Both the position numbers and the translations under genes were made by a program. A DNA stretch of 64,000 nt from Trueperella abortisuis (GTDB lineage Bacteria > Actinomycetota > Actinomycetes > Actinomycetales > Actinomycetaceae): contig NZ_JAUSQL010000001.1 in NCBI RefSeq assembly GCF_030811095.1, forward strand, positions 930,001 through 994,000, in the 5' to 3' direction. The notes under the pieces were generated by a model. The model was given only the letters and a program-made list of their open reading frames with translations, ran no database searches and was not told the origin of the DNA. Shown here one piece after another: positions 9,482-19,305 of the stretch; the first letter of the stretch is position 1; every line of letters begins with the position of its first letter.

Positions 9482-12238
9482 GTGGCAAAGGTCCGCGTAC
9501 ATGAACTCGCCAAGGAAATCGGCGTGACATCCAAGAAGCTCTTGGAAGTGCTGAAGAAGAATGGCGAATTTGTAACCTCGGCGTCCTCGAGTATCGAGGC
9601 GCCCGTCGTGCGTAAAGCACGCGAATATTTTGAAAAGCATCCCGAGGAAGTAAACAAGTCCTCCAAGAAGGGCGCGAAGAAGGCGCCCGCCAAGGCGGAG
9701 GGCTCGACGCCCTCGGCCGCAAAGCCCGCCGATAAGGCCACGCACGCCCAGCCTGCGCGGCCCGAAGGGGCGAAGTCTGCCCCGACCCCGGCGGCGATGG
9801 CTCCAAAGCCCGTCAAGCCTTCCAAGCCGGCCCCCGCCCCGCGGGCCTCCGCCGACGCGCAGGAGGCTCCCGCCGAGAAGGCTGCCCCGAAGCCGGCAGA
9901 AAAGGCCGCTCCGAAGCAGGCCAAGCAGCGTACGATCGCGACGCCGGGCGAGGCGGCGAGGTCCGCCAAGGCTGCCCGCGAGGCCGCTCCGCCGCGCCCC
10001 CAGCCGCGCCGCGGCGGTCCGCGCCCCGGCAACTCCCCGTTTGCTTCCAAGCAGGGGATGGGGCGCCCGCGCCCCGGCAACTCCCCGTTTGCCCCCAAGC
10101 AGGGCATGCGCTCCGATTCGGCCAAGAAGACCCCGAAGCCCGCCGGCGGCTCGCGCCCGTCGCCGAACATGATGCCCGAGCGGATCAAGACTGATGCGAA
10201 CCGTAGCCGTGGCCGCGGCAGGCCCGCCGGCACCGGCAACACTTTCGGCTCCGGCAACAACCAGCGCGGGGGCGGCTTCGTCCGCTCCGGAGGCAAGGCT
10301 CGCGGCGGCTCCACGGCCGGCGCGTTCGGTAAGCGCGGAGGCGGTAGCCGGCGCAAGTCGCGGCGGATGAAGCGCCAGGAGTGGGAGGAGCAGCAGAATC
10401 CGATGGTCGCCGGCATCTCGGTGCCGCGCGGCAACGGCCAGACCGTGCGCGTGCGCGCGGGCTCCTCGCTGGCTGACTTCGCCGAGCGCATCGACGCCGA
10501 TCCCGCGGCGCTCGTGACAGTCCTGTTCCGGATGGGTGAGATGGCCACGGCGAACCAGTCCCTTGACGAGGACACGTTCCAGCTGCTCGGCGCCGAGCTT
10601 GGCTACGACATCAAGATCATGAGCCCGGAGGACGAGGATCGCGAGATCCTTGAGGCCTTCGACATCGACCTAGAGGCCGAGCGCGAGGATGCCGACCCGG
10701 AGGATCTGCTTCCCCGTCCGCCCGTCGTCACCGTCATGGGCCACGTCGATCACGGTAAGACCAAGCTGCTCGACGCCATCCGCAACGAGGACGTGGCGCT
10801 CGGCGAGGCCGGCGGCATCACCCAGAACATCGGCGCCTACCAGACGCACGTGGATGTTGAGGGCGAGCGCCGCGCGATCACCTTCATCGACACCCCCGGC
10901 CACGAGGCGTTCACGCAGATGCGTGCGCGCGGCGCGAACATCACCGATGTGGCCATCCTCGTGGTGGCCGCGAACGACGGCGTCATGCCACAGACGGTTG
11001 AGGCGCTCAACCACGTGCAGGCGGCGAACGTTCCGATCGTGGTGGCCGTCAACAAGATTGACGTGGAGGGGGCCAACCCGGCCAAGGTCCGCGCGCAGCT
11101 GACCGAGTACGGCCTGGTGGCGGAGGACTACGGCGGAGACGTCCCGTTCGTGGATATCTCGGCCAAGCAGCGCATCAACATCGGTGAGCTCCTGTCCACC
11201 GTCGTGGCGACTTCGGACATCCTCGTGGAACCGAAGGCCGACCCGAACAAGCCCGCGCGCGGCGTCGCCATCGAAGCCAAGCTCGACCAGGGCCGCGGCT
11301 CGGTCATCACGGCTCTCGTCCAGGACGGCACGCTGCACATCGGCGACTCGATCGTGGTGGGCACGGCCTACGGCCGCGTGCGTGCGATGATCGACGAGAA
11401 CGGCAACAACGTGGAGGAGGCCGGCCCGTCCCGCCCCGTCCAGGTGCTCGGCTTGACGTCCGTGCCGGGCGCGGGCGACCAGCTCATCGTTGCCGACGAC
11501 GACCGCACTGCCCGCCAGATCGCCGAGCGTCGCGAGGCGGCCAAGCGTGCCGCCACGCTCGCCAAGCGCCGCAAGCGGATCTCGCTTGAGGACCTCACGG
11601 CCGCGATCGAAGAGGGCAAGGTTGAGACCCTCAACCTCATCATCAAGGGCGACTCCTCCGGTTCGGTCGAGGCCCTCGAGGCCAGCCTCCTCGACATCGA
11701 GGTGGGCCAGGGCGAGGTCGAGCTGCAGGTCATTCACCGCGGCGTGGGTGCCGTCACCCAGTCGGATGTGGACCTGGCGAGCGTGGACAACGCCGTCATC
11801 ATCGGCTTCAATGTTCGCCCCGCCGAGCGGGTGCAGGAGCTGGCCGAGCAGGAAGGCGTGGAGATGAAGTTCTACAACGTCATCTACTCCGCTATCGACG
11901 AGGTGGAGGCCGCGCTCAAGGGCAGGCTCAAGCCGATTTACGAAGAGGTCGAGGTGGGCACCGCGGAGATCCGCCAGGTGTTCCGCTCGGGCAAGTTCGG
12001 CAACATCGCAGGCTCTATCGTGCGCAGCGGCACGATCAACCGCGGCCACAAGGCGCGCCTCGTGCGCGACGGCGTGGTGGTTGCCGCAGACCTGACGATC
12101 GAGTCCCTGCGCCGCGAGAAGGATGACGTGACGGTGGTTCGTGAGGGCTACGAGTGTGGTATCACGCTCGGCTACAACGACATCGCCGAGGGTGACATCA
12201 TCGAGACGTGGGAGATGCGCGAGAAGGCGCGCGACTAG
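9482..12238 (+). CDS. infB: Translation initiation factor IF-2
   Basis: IF-2 is the GTPase that places initiator tRNA on the 30S subunit. The 918 residues begin with the IF2-N motif [24 protein letters not shown] long Lys/Ala/Pro then Gly/Arg-rich linker (about 60-310) contains a near-perfect tandem repeat. A second IF2-N-like domain precedes the G domain. G motifs are GHVDHGKT (about residue 420), DTPGHEAF and NKID, followed by the C-terminal beta-barrels that bind fMet-tRNA. It starts at GTG 9482 after AAGGAGAAC. Confidence 0.98.
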   Translation: MAKVRVHELAKEIGVTSKKLLEVLKKNGEFVTSASSSIEAPVVRKAREYFEKHPEEVNKSSKKGAKKAPAKAEGSTPSAAKPADKATHAQPARPEGAKSAPTPAAMAPKPVKPSKPAPAPRASADAQEAPAEKAAPKPAEKAAPKQAKQRTIATPGEAARSAKAAREAAPPRPQPRRGGPRPGNSPFASKQGMGRPRPGNSPFAPKQGMRSDSAKKTPKPAGGSRPSPNMMPERIKTDANRSRGRGRPAGTGNTFGSGNNQRGGGFVRSGGKARGGSTAGAFGKRGGGSRRKSRRMKRQEWEEQQNPMVAGISVPRGNGQTVRVRAGSSLADFAERIDADPAALVTVLFRMGEMATANQSLDEDTFQLLGAELGYDIKIMSPEDEDREILEAFDIDLEAEREDADPEDLLPRPPVVTVMGHVDHGKTKLLDAIRNEDVALGEAGGITQNIGAYQTHVDVEGERRAITFIDTPGHEAFTQMRARGANITDVAILVVAANDGVMPQTVEALNHVQAANVPIVVAVNKIDVEGANPAKVRAQLTEYGLVAEDYGGDVPFVDISAKQRINIGELLSTVVATSDILVEPKADPNKPARGVAIEAKLDQGRGSVITALVQDGTLHIGDSIVVGTAYGRVRAMIDENGNNVEEAGPSRPVQVLGLTSVPGAGDQLIVADDDRTARQIAERREAAKRAATLAKRRKRISLEDLTAAIEEGKVETLNLIIKGDSSGSVEALEASLLDIEVGQGEVELQVIHRGVGAVTQSDVDLASVDNAVIIGFNVRPAERVQELAEQEGVEMKFYNVIYSAIDEVEAALKGRLKPIYEEVEVGTAEIRQVFRSGKFGNIAGSIVRSGTINRGHKARLVRDGVVVAADLTIESLRREKDDVTVVREGYECGITLGYNDIAEGDIIETWEMREKARD
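10015..10108 (+). repeat. Tandem repeat inside the IF-2 linker
   Basis: Two copies of a roughly 48-nt unit encode [14 protein letters not shown] and [14 protein letters not shown] back to back. The DNA copies are nearly identical, which suggests a recent duplication. Confidence 0.85.
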
Positions 12239-12244
12239 CCAGCG

Positions 12245-12270
12245 GGGGGCGCCGCTCGGGCGGCGCCCCC
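12245..12270 (+). terminator. GC hairpin between infB and rbfA
   Basis: A perfect 11-bp stem (GGGGGCGCCGC with GCGGCGCCCCC) around a TCGG tetraloop, starting 6 nt after the infB stop. There is no T tract, so it may be a partial terminator or a 3' end stabiliser rather than a full terminator. Confidence 0.55.
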
Positions 12271-12313
12271 GCGGCACCCGCCCGCGCGCAAGAGCAACAA
12301 GCAAAGGAAAACC

Positions 12314-12799
12314 ATGGCCAATACACGCGTTGATCGCGTAGCTGACCAGATCCACCAGATCGTGGCCCGCCTCATTGATACCAAACTCAAGGACCCGCGC
12401 CTGGGGATGGTGACGGTGACGGACGTGCGGGTGACGGGCGACCTCCAGCACGCCTCCGTGTTCTACACGGTGATGGGCTCGGAGGAGGAACGCCGCCAGT
12501 CGGCGCGCGCGCTGGAGTCGGCCAAGGGCATGATCCGCTCGGCGGTAGGTAAGCAGCTGGGCCTGCGCCTGACCCCGACGATCGAGTTCATTCTTGACTC
12601 CCTACCCGAGACCTCCCGCACGATGGAGGACCTGCTCGCCGCCGCTCGCAAGCGCGATGAGGAGATCCGCAAGCGAGCCGAGGGGGCCGTGCCGGTGGGC
12701 GGGGAAAACCCCTACCGCAGCGCTGCCGAGGCCGAGCAGGCCACCGCGGACGAGTCCGACGGAAGAAGCGCCGAAGCGGCCGGAGCCGAGGGCGAGTAG
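12314..12799 (+). CDS. rbfA: Ribosome-binding factor A
   Basis: RbfA is a 30S maturation and cold-adaptation factor with a KH-like fold. The 161 residues start MANTRVDRVADQIHQIVARLI and include the family core DPRLGMVTVTDVRVTGDLQHASVFYTV and LGLRLTPTIEFILDS. The C-terminal 40 residues are an acidic Ala/Glu-rich tail, common in actinobacteria. AAGGAAAACC gives a Shine-Dalgarno sequence. Its TAG overlaps the GTG of truB by one base. Confidence 0.95.
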   Translation: MANTRVDRVADQIHQIVARLIDTKLKDPRLGMVTVTDVRVTGDLQHASVFYTVMGSEEERRQSARALESAKGMIRSAVGKQLGLRLTPTIEFILDSLPETSRTMEDLLAAARKRDEEIRKRAEGAVPVGGENPYRSAAEAEQATADESDGRSAEAAGAEGE

Positions 12800-13818
12800 T
12801 GCCCAAAGGTCGGGAGCGAAACCGGCAGCGGGCTATCGCCCGCCTCGCACGGCCGAAGCCGTGGGGCGAATTGCCCCGCGGCCTCGAGCCCTGCGAAGGT
12901 TTGCTCCTCATCGACAAGGACCAGGGCGTGACCTCCCACGACATCGTGGGCGCCCTGCGCCGCCTGGGCGCCACGCGCCAGGTCGGTCACGCCGGAACGC
13001 TCGACCCGATGGCCACAGGCCTGCTCATTCTTGCCACGGGGCGCCTGACCAAGCTCATCCAGTACCTCGTGGGTGCGGAGAAGACCTACGAGGCACGCAT
13101 TTGCCTCGGCGTTGGATCAACCACCGACGACGCCGAGGGCGAGCTTTCGGCCGCGGCCCCCGCCACCGCCGACGACCGCGCGATCGACGCCGCCCTCGCA
13201 TCGCTCACCGGCGACATCATGCAGGTGCCGGCCACCGTCTCGGCCATCAAGGTCGACGGCAAGCGCGCCCATGACCTCGCCCGCGAGGGTGAGAGGGTCG
13301 AGCTCGATGCGCGCACCATCCACGTGGCGCGCTTTGCGCGGACCTCGCCCGTGACCCGCGGCGTGACCAAAATCGGCCATGCGGAGGTGCAGGTGGCAGA
13401 GTTCGACGTCGTCGTCAGCGCCTCGAGCGGAACCTACGTGCGGGCGCTCGCCCGCGACCTCGGCGTGGCCCTCGGCACCGAGGCCCACCTGACGGCGCTG
13501 CGCCGCATTGAGGTCGGGCCGTGGAACGTCACAGACGCGCGAAGCGTCGCCCAGCTGAAGGAATTCGTCGAGGCCGGCCAGGCGCTCCCCGCCACACCGA
13601 TGGGAGAGGTGTGCCGGCAGATCTTTCCCGTTGTCGAGATCGACCAGGCCGAGGCGCGCGCCCTGCGCAACGGCCTGTTCATTGACAAACGCTCGCCCAT
13701 CTCGGCAGGCATCCGGAAAGACGTGTGGCCGGCGGCGGCCTTCGCGGGCGATGAGCCGGTCGCGCTCGTCTCGCCGCGGTCGGGCAAGCTCAAGCCAGAT
13801 TTGCAGCTGAGACGATGA
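12799..13818 (+). CDS. truB: tRNA pseudouridine-55 synthase
   Basis: TruB makes pseudouridine 55 in the T loop of tRNAs. The 339 residues contain GLLLIDKDQGVTSHDIV and the catalytic aspartate motif HAGTLDPMATGLL. Later come KTYEARICLG and VSASSGTYVRALARDLG. About 35 basic residues precede the first motif, a slightly long N-terminus. It starts with GTG overlapping the rbfA stop, and its own TGA overlaps the ATG of the histidine kinase gene (ATGA). The accessory two-component genes may therefore be read from the translation operon. Confidence 0.95.
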   Translation: MPKGRERNRQRAIARLARPKPWGELPRGLEPCEGLLLIDKDQGVTSHDIVGALRRLGATRQVGHAGTLDPMATGLLILATGRLTKLIQYLVGAEKTYEARICLGVGSTTDDAEGELSAAAPATADDRAIDAALASLTGDIMQVPATVSAIKVDGKRAHDLAREGERVELDARTIHVARFARTSPVTRGVTKIGHAEVQVAEFDVVVSASSGTYVRALARDLGVALGTEAHLTALRRIEVGPWNVTDARSVAQLKEFVEAGQALPATPMGEVCRQIFPVVEIDQAEARALRNGLFIDKRSPISAGIRKDVWPAAAFAGDEPVALVSPRSGKLKPDLQLRR

Positions 13819-14603
13819 TTGCGATCATCACGGGTATCGTCGCGGCGGGCGGGATCGCGTGGCTTGTTGTCCGCAACCGCTCCCTCACCGCCGAGCTGGC
13901 CACGGCACGCGCCGAGATCGAGCGCTTCGAGAGCCAACCAGCCATCGTCGCCCATGAGATACGCACGCCGCTCGCCCTGATCGAGGCCTCCGCGGAGCTG
14001 CTTGTGGCGCAGAGCCCCGGGCCGCTGAACGACACGCAGATCGGATTCGCCAACACGATCTTCGATAACGCCCAGCAAGCTATCGGGATCGCCGAGAACT
14101 CCCTCGTTCAGCGGCGTCTGAAAGACGGTAAGATCCCGCTGCGCTCCGACCTCGTCGACATCCGGGACGTCATCGCCGACGCCGCCCAGTCGCTTCGTCG
14201 TACCACCACGGTCCCGATCCTCGTCGACGTGCGAGGCGGGATACTGCCGCTGTACGCGGATGAGCAGCTCATCCGCCAACTCGTGTGGAACCTCGTCAAC
14301 AACGCCATCCGTCACTCCGAGGGGGAGGACGGCGTGCACGTGCGCGTCTCGCAGGCCGAGGACGGGGGCGCCCTCCTCGAGGTGACCGACCACGGTAACG
14401 GCATGGACGACGCGGATCTGGAGCGCTTCTTCACCGCTTTCGCCACCGGCTCGAGCCGCCGGCCGGGGTCCGGCATCGGCATGCTCGTCTCCCAGGAGAT
14501 CGTCGCCGCGCACGGCGGAAAACTCATGGTTGACACGCGCCCCGATATCGGAACGACTATCGTGGTACTGCTACCGCAGGGGCACCCGGGAGGAGAGGAA
14601 TGA
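13815..14603 (+). CDS. Short sensor histidine kinase without an evident sensor domain
   Basis: 262 residues: one N-terminal membrane helix (about residues 2-19), a short coiled segment, then the kinase core. The H box is VAHEIRTPLALI, with the phospho-accepting His at residue 47. The N box is QLVWNLVNNAIRHS, the G1 box TDHGNGMDDADLERFF and the G2 box GSGIGMLVSQEIVAAHGG. No extracellular or PAS domain fits in the available length, so the signal must come through the membrane helix or a partner protein. It overlaps truB upstream and its response regulator downstream by 4 nt each, indicating translational coupling. Confidence 0.93.
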   Translation: MIAIITGIVAAGGIAWLVVRNRSLTAELATARAEIERFESQPAIVAHEIRTPLALIEASAELLVAQSPGPLNDTQIGFANTIFDNAQQAIGIAENSLVQRRLKDGKIPLRSDLVDIRDVIADAAQSLRRTTTVPILVDVRGGILPLYADEQLIRQLVWNLVNNAIRHSEGEDGVHVRVSQAEDGGALLEVTDHGNGMDDADLERFFTAFATGSSRRPGSGIGMLVSQEIVAAHGGKLMVDTRPDIGTTIVVLLPQGHPGGEE

Positions 14604-15286
14604 TCACGCCGCGCGTACTCGTCGTCGACGACGAGGCACAGATGCTCGCCATCGTCACCTTCGCCCTCGAAACAAAGGGCTTCACGTGCGTGACGGCCTC
14701 GACGGCGGCCGAGGCGTGGAGCAAGCTCATCACCTACGACTTCCACCTGGCCATCCTCGACATCATGCTCCCGCACGGTTCCGGACTTGACCTCACCCGG
14801 CGCATCCGCGCGCAGATCGGCGACCTGCCAATCATCCTTCTGACGGCGCGCTCGGACGTGGAGGACCGGATCAAGGGGCTGGAGGCCGGCGCGGATGACT
14901 ATCTCACCAAGCCCTTCTCTCCCCAGGAACTCGCCCTGCGCGCCCAGGCCCTCCTGCGGCGAAGCTTCCCGGAGGACGACGCGCGTGAAAGCATGGGCGA
15001 CCTCGCGGTCAACATGGACTTCCTCGAGGCAACATGGCGCGGGCGAAAGCTCAACATCTCCGCCACCGAGGTCCGCCTGCTCGCCACCCTCATCCGTCAC
15101 GACGGCGAGGTGGTCACCCACCGTCAGTTGCTCAACGAGGCATGGGGCGTGACCGAACAGGCCGGTGGGCGCGAAATGATTAAGACGGCGATTTATCGTG
15201 TCCGCAAGACGCTGGAGAAGGCCGAGGTCGGCGTCGTCATTAGGTCACACCGCGCAGAGGGATACTCGCTCGCTCTCGAAAGCTAG
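14600..15286 (+). CDS. OmpR/PhoB-family response regulator
   Basis: 228 residues. The receiver domain has acidic residues DDE at 10-12, the phosphorylated aspartate D54 in LAILDIMLP, a Thr in LLTAR and Lys in TKPFSP. The C-terminal winged-helix domain (about 130-226) includes LNISATEVRLLATLIRHDGEVVTHRQLL and IYRVRKTLEKAEVGVVIRSHRAEGYSL. It is the partner of the upstream kinase (ATGA overlap). The next gene is an organophosphate antiporter, so the pair may control uptake of phosphorylated compounds, by analogy with UhpAB, PgtAB and HptRS. Confidence 0.93.
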   Translation: MITPRVLVVDDEAQMLAIVTFALETKGFTCVTASTAAEAWSKLITYDFHLAILDIMLPHGSGLDLTRRIRAQIGDLPIILLTARSDVEDRIKGLEAGADDYLTKPFSPQELALRAQALLRRSFPEDDARESMGDLAVNMDFLEATWRGRKLNISATEVRLLATLIRHDGEVVTHRQLLNEAWGVTEQAGGREMIKTAIYRVRKTLEKAEVGVVIRSHRAEGYSLALES

Positions 15287-15317
15287 ACCCCGCGTGAGGG
15301 AGAAAAGTAACAACGCT

Positions 15318-15332
15318 GTCACCAAGCGTGAC
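15318..15332 (+). promoter_or_regulatory. Inverted repeat upstream of the organophosphate transporter
   Basis: GTCAC-N5-GTGAC, flanked further out by GTAAC and GTTAC. It sits 34 nt upstream of a TAGCAT -10 (15366-15371) for the transporter gene, a suitable place for activator binding. Which protein binds is not known. Confidence 0.35.
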
Positions 15333-15413
15333 TTTCGCGCGCCGCGGGCGTTACTGGCGCCCCTTTAGCATGGCTTCATCACCGCAACGATGCGTTTTTG
15401 TGAAAGGGAAACC

Positions 15414-16820
15414 ATGGCAAACACCTCCCGCGCTTTGGGAGTGCTCTCCGCACCCCCGGCCGCTCCGCGCCTTCCCGAAGATCGAATCGCGCCAACCTAC
15501 AGGCGCCTACGCTTCCAGGTCTTCATGGGCATCTTCATCGGCTACGCCGCCTTCTACCTCATCCGTAACAACGTCTCCCTCGTCTCGGGTCTGCTCAAGG
15601 AATATGACCTGATGAACACCGTGGGCATCGGCATCGTGGCTAACGCGGTGCTGTTCTCCTACGGCCTGTCGAAGTTCTTCATGGCGATGCTCTCCGACCG
15701 AGCAAACGCCCGTTACTTCATGCCGATCGGTCTAGCGCTGTCGGCCATCATCAACATCATCATCTCCTTCGTTCCCTCCATCGTGGGCACGGTGGGTATC
15801 TTCGCCACCGTCATGTTCATCAACGGCTGGGCCCAGGGCATGGGCTGGCCGCCCTCGGGCCGCGTCCTCGTCCACTGGTTCTCCACCACCGAGCGCGGCT
15901 GGATGACCTCCATCTGGAACACCGCCCACAACGTTGGCGGCGCCGGCCTAGGCTTCCTCGCCGTGTGGGCACTCGATACCTTTGCTACCTCTGACCAGGA
16001 TTGGACCCCGGCCTTCCGCTACCCCGGATACGTCGCCATCCTGATCGCGATCCTCATCTTCTTCATGATTCGTGACAGGCCCGAGGCCGTTGGCCTTCCG
16101 CCGATCGAGGAGTACCGCAACGACCCGGCGAAGGTCGAGTCCACCGAGAAGGGTCTGTCCTGGAAGACGATGCTCTTCAAGCACGTGCTCACCAACCGCG
16201 TGATCGTGCTGCTGGCGCTTGCCAACGTCTTCGTCTACACCCTGCGCTACGGCGTGCTGTCCTGGATCCCGGTTTACCTGACCGACGTCATCCACGGCGC
16301 CAACATCAAGGATGGCATCATCGGATTCGCCATCTACGAGCTGTCCGGTATTGTCGGCACGCTCCTGTGCGGCTGGCTCTCCGACAAGGTTTTCAAGGGC
16401 TGGCGCTCCGGTGCGGGCATGCTCTTCCTCGCCGGCGTGGGCATCGCGCTCGTTGCCTACTGGCAGCTTCCCACCACCGCCCCGATGTGGATGTTCTACG
16501 CCCTCATCGCCGTCATCGGCGGCCTTATCTACGGCCCGGTCATGCTGATCGGTCTGCAGGCCATCGACCTCTCCCCGCGTGAGGTGGCGGGCACGGCGGC
16601 TGGCTTCACCGGTCTGTTCGGTTACCTGCTCGGCGCTTCCCTCGCCTCCACCGGCGTTGGTCTGCTCATCCACAACTTCGGTTGGAACGTCACTTACGCG
16701 ACGCTCACCGGCGTGGTCGTTGTCGCCTTCATCCTCATGATGATCGTTGGCAAGGACGAGCGCAAGATGATGGAAGCGCGCGCCGAGCTGCTACGTCTGG
16801 AGGGTCGTTCCGAGAACTAA
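15414..16820 (+). CDS. Organophosphate:phosphate antiporter (GlpT/UhpT/PgtP family)
   Basis: 468-residue polytopic protein of the major facilitator superfamily with about 12 membrane helices. It has features of the OPA family: YRRLRFQVFMGIFIGYAAFYLIRNN near the first helix, GLSKFFMAMLSDRANAR, and NGWAQGMGWPPSGRVLVHWFS. OPA proteins exchange sugar phosphates, glycerol 3-phosphate or phosphoglycerate for phosphate at the cytoplasmic membrane. The substrate is not decided here. ATG 15414 is chosen because it follows GAAAGGGAAACC. The two-component pair upstream and the ABC system downstream point to organophosphate use. Confidence 0.9.
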   Translation: MANTSRALGVLSAPPAAPRLPEDRIAPTYRRLRFQVFMGIFIGYAAFYLIRNNVSLVSGLLKEYDLMNTVGIGIVANAVLFSYGLSKFFMAMLSDRANARYFMPIGLALSAIINIIISFVPSIVGTVGIFATVMFINGWAQGMGWPPSGRVLVHWFSTTERGWMTSIWNTAHNVGGAGLGFLAVWALDTFATSDQDWTPAFRYPGYVAILIAILIFFMIRDRPEAVGLPPIEEYRNDPAKVESTEKGLSWKTMLFKHVLTNRVIVLLALANVFVYTLRYGVLSWIPVYLTDVIHGANIKDGIIGFAIYELSGIVGTLLCGWLSDKVFKGWRSGAGMLFLAGVGIALVAYWQLPTTAPMWMFYALIAVIGGLIYGPVMLIGLQAIDLSPREVAGTAAGFTGLFGYLLGASLASTGVGLLIHNFGWNVTYATLTGVVVVAFILMMIVGKDERKMMEARAELLRLEGRSEN

Positions 16821-16877
16821 ACACCCCTCACTTGCCACATCGCGTGGGGAGAGCATGGCTGTCACTTCGGTGGCAGC

Positions 16878-16883
16878 TATGCT
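16878..16883 (+). promoter_or_regulatory. -10 element of the SBP-permease gene (leaderless)
   Basis: TATGCT lies 7 nt before ATG 16891 and overlaps an upstream in-frame ATG. It therefore supports 16891 rather than 16855 as the start. Confidence 0.6.
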
Positions 16884-16890
16884 CGTGTTT

Positions 16891-19305
16891 ATGAACTCCC
16901 GCTGGCTGCGCCGTCACTTGTGGTTGATCGTGGTGCCCATCATCGTGGTGGGCATTCTCGGCGTGCTACTGGCCGCGCGCGACCCCGTGCCGGACCTGAC
17001 GGTCCTGTGTTCGAACAAGGCTGAGGCGTGCGAAGCGGTGGCGGAAGAGTTCGAGGCGACTCGCGGCGTCGACGTCCTCGTGGTCCGCATGCCCACCTCC
17101 CAAGCCCTCGCCCGCATTTCCTCCCGGCAGGTCCGCGGCGAGTTTGACCTTTGGATGGGCGGTCCCGCCGAGGCCTACACAGAGGCTGCCCGAGCTGGCC
17201 TGCTGCGACCGGTCAGCGTCGAGCCCGCCAACTCCATTCCCGCCGGCTGGAAGGATCCGCAGTTGCGCTGGTTCGGGGTTTACGGCGGCGTGCTCAGCCT
17301 GTGCGTGGCCAACGACGCCGTCGCCCCGACCAGCTGGCAAGATCTCACCAACCCCAGGTACCGGCACGCGATTGCGATGCCTAACCCGTCGACGTCGGGA
17401 ACGGCGGCCACCTACCTGTGGAGCCAGTTCGAGCGGCTCGGTTCTCTGGACGCGGCGCGGGCATACTACACCGCGGTGGGTAAGAACGTAGGCACCTACA
17501 CCAATTCGGGCACCGTACCGGCTCAGCTCGTGGCGGGTGGTCGGCTCCCCGTCGCCGTCACGTTCGATCCGTATTGCCTGGCCGAGCAGGGGGCCGGCAA
17601 GCCCGTCCACCCCGTCTACCTCGACGGCGTCGGTTTCGAGATCGGCTCGGTCGGGGTGCTGGAAGGCACCAAGCGAGCCGAGCTAGCCGAGGCCTTCCTC
17701 GCCTACGCGATCTCCGATGACGGCCAGCGAAAGAGCGCTTCCGCCTCCCTCCAGTATCCGACCTCAGCGACGCTTGAGGGTAATCTCCGCACCAGACTCG
17801 ATGGCTTCGCCACCCCGATTTTTGGTGAGGATATCGCCAGAGCTGGCCGGCACCGGGCGGAGCTGATCGCGCTGTGGGAGAGGGTCTACTTTGGCGGCGA
17901 CCAGCCCTATGTGGCAAGCCTTCCCCGCAGCGTGGCGATCTCCCTTGCGGCGGGCGCGATATCTGCGGCCTCGGGCATGGCGATGGCTCTCGGATACCGT
18001 TTCGGCCGCTTCCGGCGCCTGACCACCCTGCTCGCCCTCGCGCCCTTCCTCTTCCCGCCTGCCACCTGGGCGCTCGCGCTGACCTACCCGCCCTTCTCCC
18101 TCGACGCGGACGGCACCGCCATCATCCTCATCGCCAACTCCATCTCGATGGCACCCATCGCCTTCGCGGTTTCGGCGCTCGCGCTGTCCGCCGTCAGCGA
18201 CCGCCACCTCATCGAAGCCCGTGCTTTGGGGGTGCGCCCGGGCTCGATCCTCGCCAGACTCATCGCCCCGCAGGTCGCCCGCGGCTTTGCCATGGCCACC
18301 GCGGTGGTGGGCCTGCTCGCCCTCACGGACCCCTCGCTCACTCTCATCTTCGGCGGAGCCCACCAGTATTTCGCCTCCGAAGTACTCACCGGAATGCAGA
18401 CTTCCCGGGCGGGGACCGCGGCGGCGGCTCTCCTCATCTCCATCGGCATCGCGGCTCTCGTCTCCCTCCCGCTCAGCCGGGCATTGACGGCGCGCATCGG
18501 CCGCAGCGACGTCGTCTCGCTCCCATATCGTCCGACCACCGGCGTGGGGGCCATGCCGCTCGCGCTCGCGGTGCCGCTCGTCGCGCTCGTCGCCATCGTT
18601 GCCGCTCACATGGAGTCCCTGAAGCCCTCGCTGACCGTCGCTTCCACGACGACGATTCTCATCCTCGTCGTCACCGCAGCCCTGATCCTCGCCGGACTCG
18701 TCGTCATCGCCGTCCGTATTCGGGCGCGGAGCCTGCGCATCGTCGTCTATGTTGCCCTCGTGCTCTTGCTGTCCGCGCAGACCGCCGGGGGAGTGCTCGT
18801 CTCGGCGCCGCACCGGGGGTGGCTGGAGTTCGCTGGAACGAGCCTCGCCCCGCCGATCGTGGGTGTGGACTCCGTCTACCAGGGTTTCTTCGGTGTGGCT
18901 TTGGCCTACCTGCTCTTCGCTCTCCCGCTGGCCATCCTCGCAATGATCATCATCCGCCTGCGCATTGATCCGCTTGTGACCTCCATGCACGACGCGGGCG
19001 CCTACCGTCTGCGTATCGCCGGCGAGCTCTTGCCGGTGGTCGTCCCGTCTATGACTATCGCAGTCGCGCTGCTGACCGGGTTGGTGCTCACCCGCAGCTC
19101 GCCGGCCATCTTCATCGACCTTGGCGGCAGGCTTTCCCTGACGCCGCTGATTATCCTAGATCACGTGTCGGCCGCCGAGGACGGCCAGGCCTTTACCCTG
19201 AGTATCCTGACCGGGTTGCTCATCGTTGCCCTCGTCGCCGCCGCGGGTGTGCTGTGGGTCCAAGTGAGGAGAAAGCTGTGGAAAAGCTCGTCATTGAACG
19301 TCTGA
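16891..19305 (+). CDS. ABC importer: solute-binding domain fused to a two-domain permease
   Basis: 804 residues combining what are usually two proteins. After an N-terminal membrane helix (about 8-29) comes a solute-binding domain of the Fe3+/phosphonate/sugar-phosphate type (about 35-330; GEFDLWMGGPAEAY, NPSTSGTAATYLW, PVAVTFDPYCL). It is tethered outside the membrane. From about residue 345 it becomes an FbpB-like permease with two membrane halves and EAA-type loops (ARALGVRPGSILARLIAP and DAGAYRLRIAGELLPVVVPS). Proteins of this binding-protein class include AfuA (hexose phosphates) and HptA/PgtC (organophosphate sensing). Next to an OPA antiporter, an organophosphate substrate is more likely than iron, but this is inference. 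The ATPase gene overlaps its end by 28 nt. Confidence 0.85.
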   Translation: MNSRWLRRHLWLIVVPIIVVGILGVLLAARDPVPDLTVLCSNKAEACEAVAEEFEATRGVDVLVVRMPTSQALARISSRQVRGEFDLWMGGPAEAYTEAARAGLLRPVSVEPANSIPAGWKDPQLRWFGVYGGVLSLCVANDAVAPTSWQDLTNPRYRHAIAMPNPSTSGTAATYLWSQFERLGSLDAARAYYTAVGKNVGTYTNSGTVPAQLVAGGRLPVAVTFDPYCLAEQGAGKPVHPVYLDGVGFEIGSVGVLEGTKRAELAEAFLAYAISDDGQRKSASASLQYPTSATLEGNLRTRLDGFATPIFGEDIARAGRHRAELIALWERVYFGGDQPYVASLPRSVAISLAAGAISAASGMAMALGYRFGRFRRLTTLLALAPFLFPPATWALALTYPPFSLDADGTAIILIANSISMAPIAFAVSALALSAVSDRHLIEARALGVRPGSILARLIAPQVARGFAMATAVVGLLALTDPSLTLIFGGAHQYFASEVLTGMQTSRAGTAAAALLISIGIAALVSLPLSRALTARIGRSDVVSLPYRPTTGVGAMPLALAVPLVALVAIVAAHMESLKPSLTVASTTTILILVVTAALILAGLVVIAVRIRARSLRIVVYVALVLLLSAQTAGGVLVSAPHRGWLEFAGTSLAPPIVGVDSVYQGFFGVALAYLLFALPLAILAMIIIRLRIDPLVTSMHDAGAYRLRIAGELLPVVVPSMTIAVALLTGLVLTRSSPAIFIDLGGRLSLTPLIILDHVSAAEDGQAFTLSILTGLLIVALVAAAGVLWVQVRRKLWKSSSLNV

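Noticed and set aside
16891..18000. Iron(III) uptake as the role of the ABC system
   Set aside because: Not excluded, but binding domains of this class are often misnamed as iron-binding, and the adjacent OPA antiporter and two-component genes fit organophosphates better.
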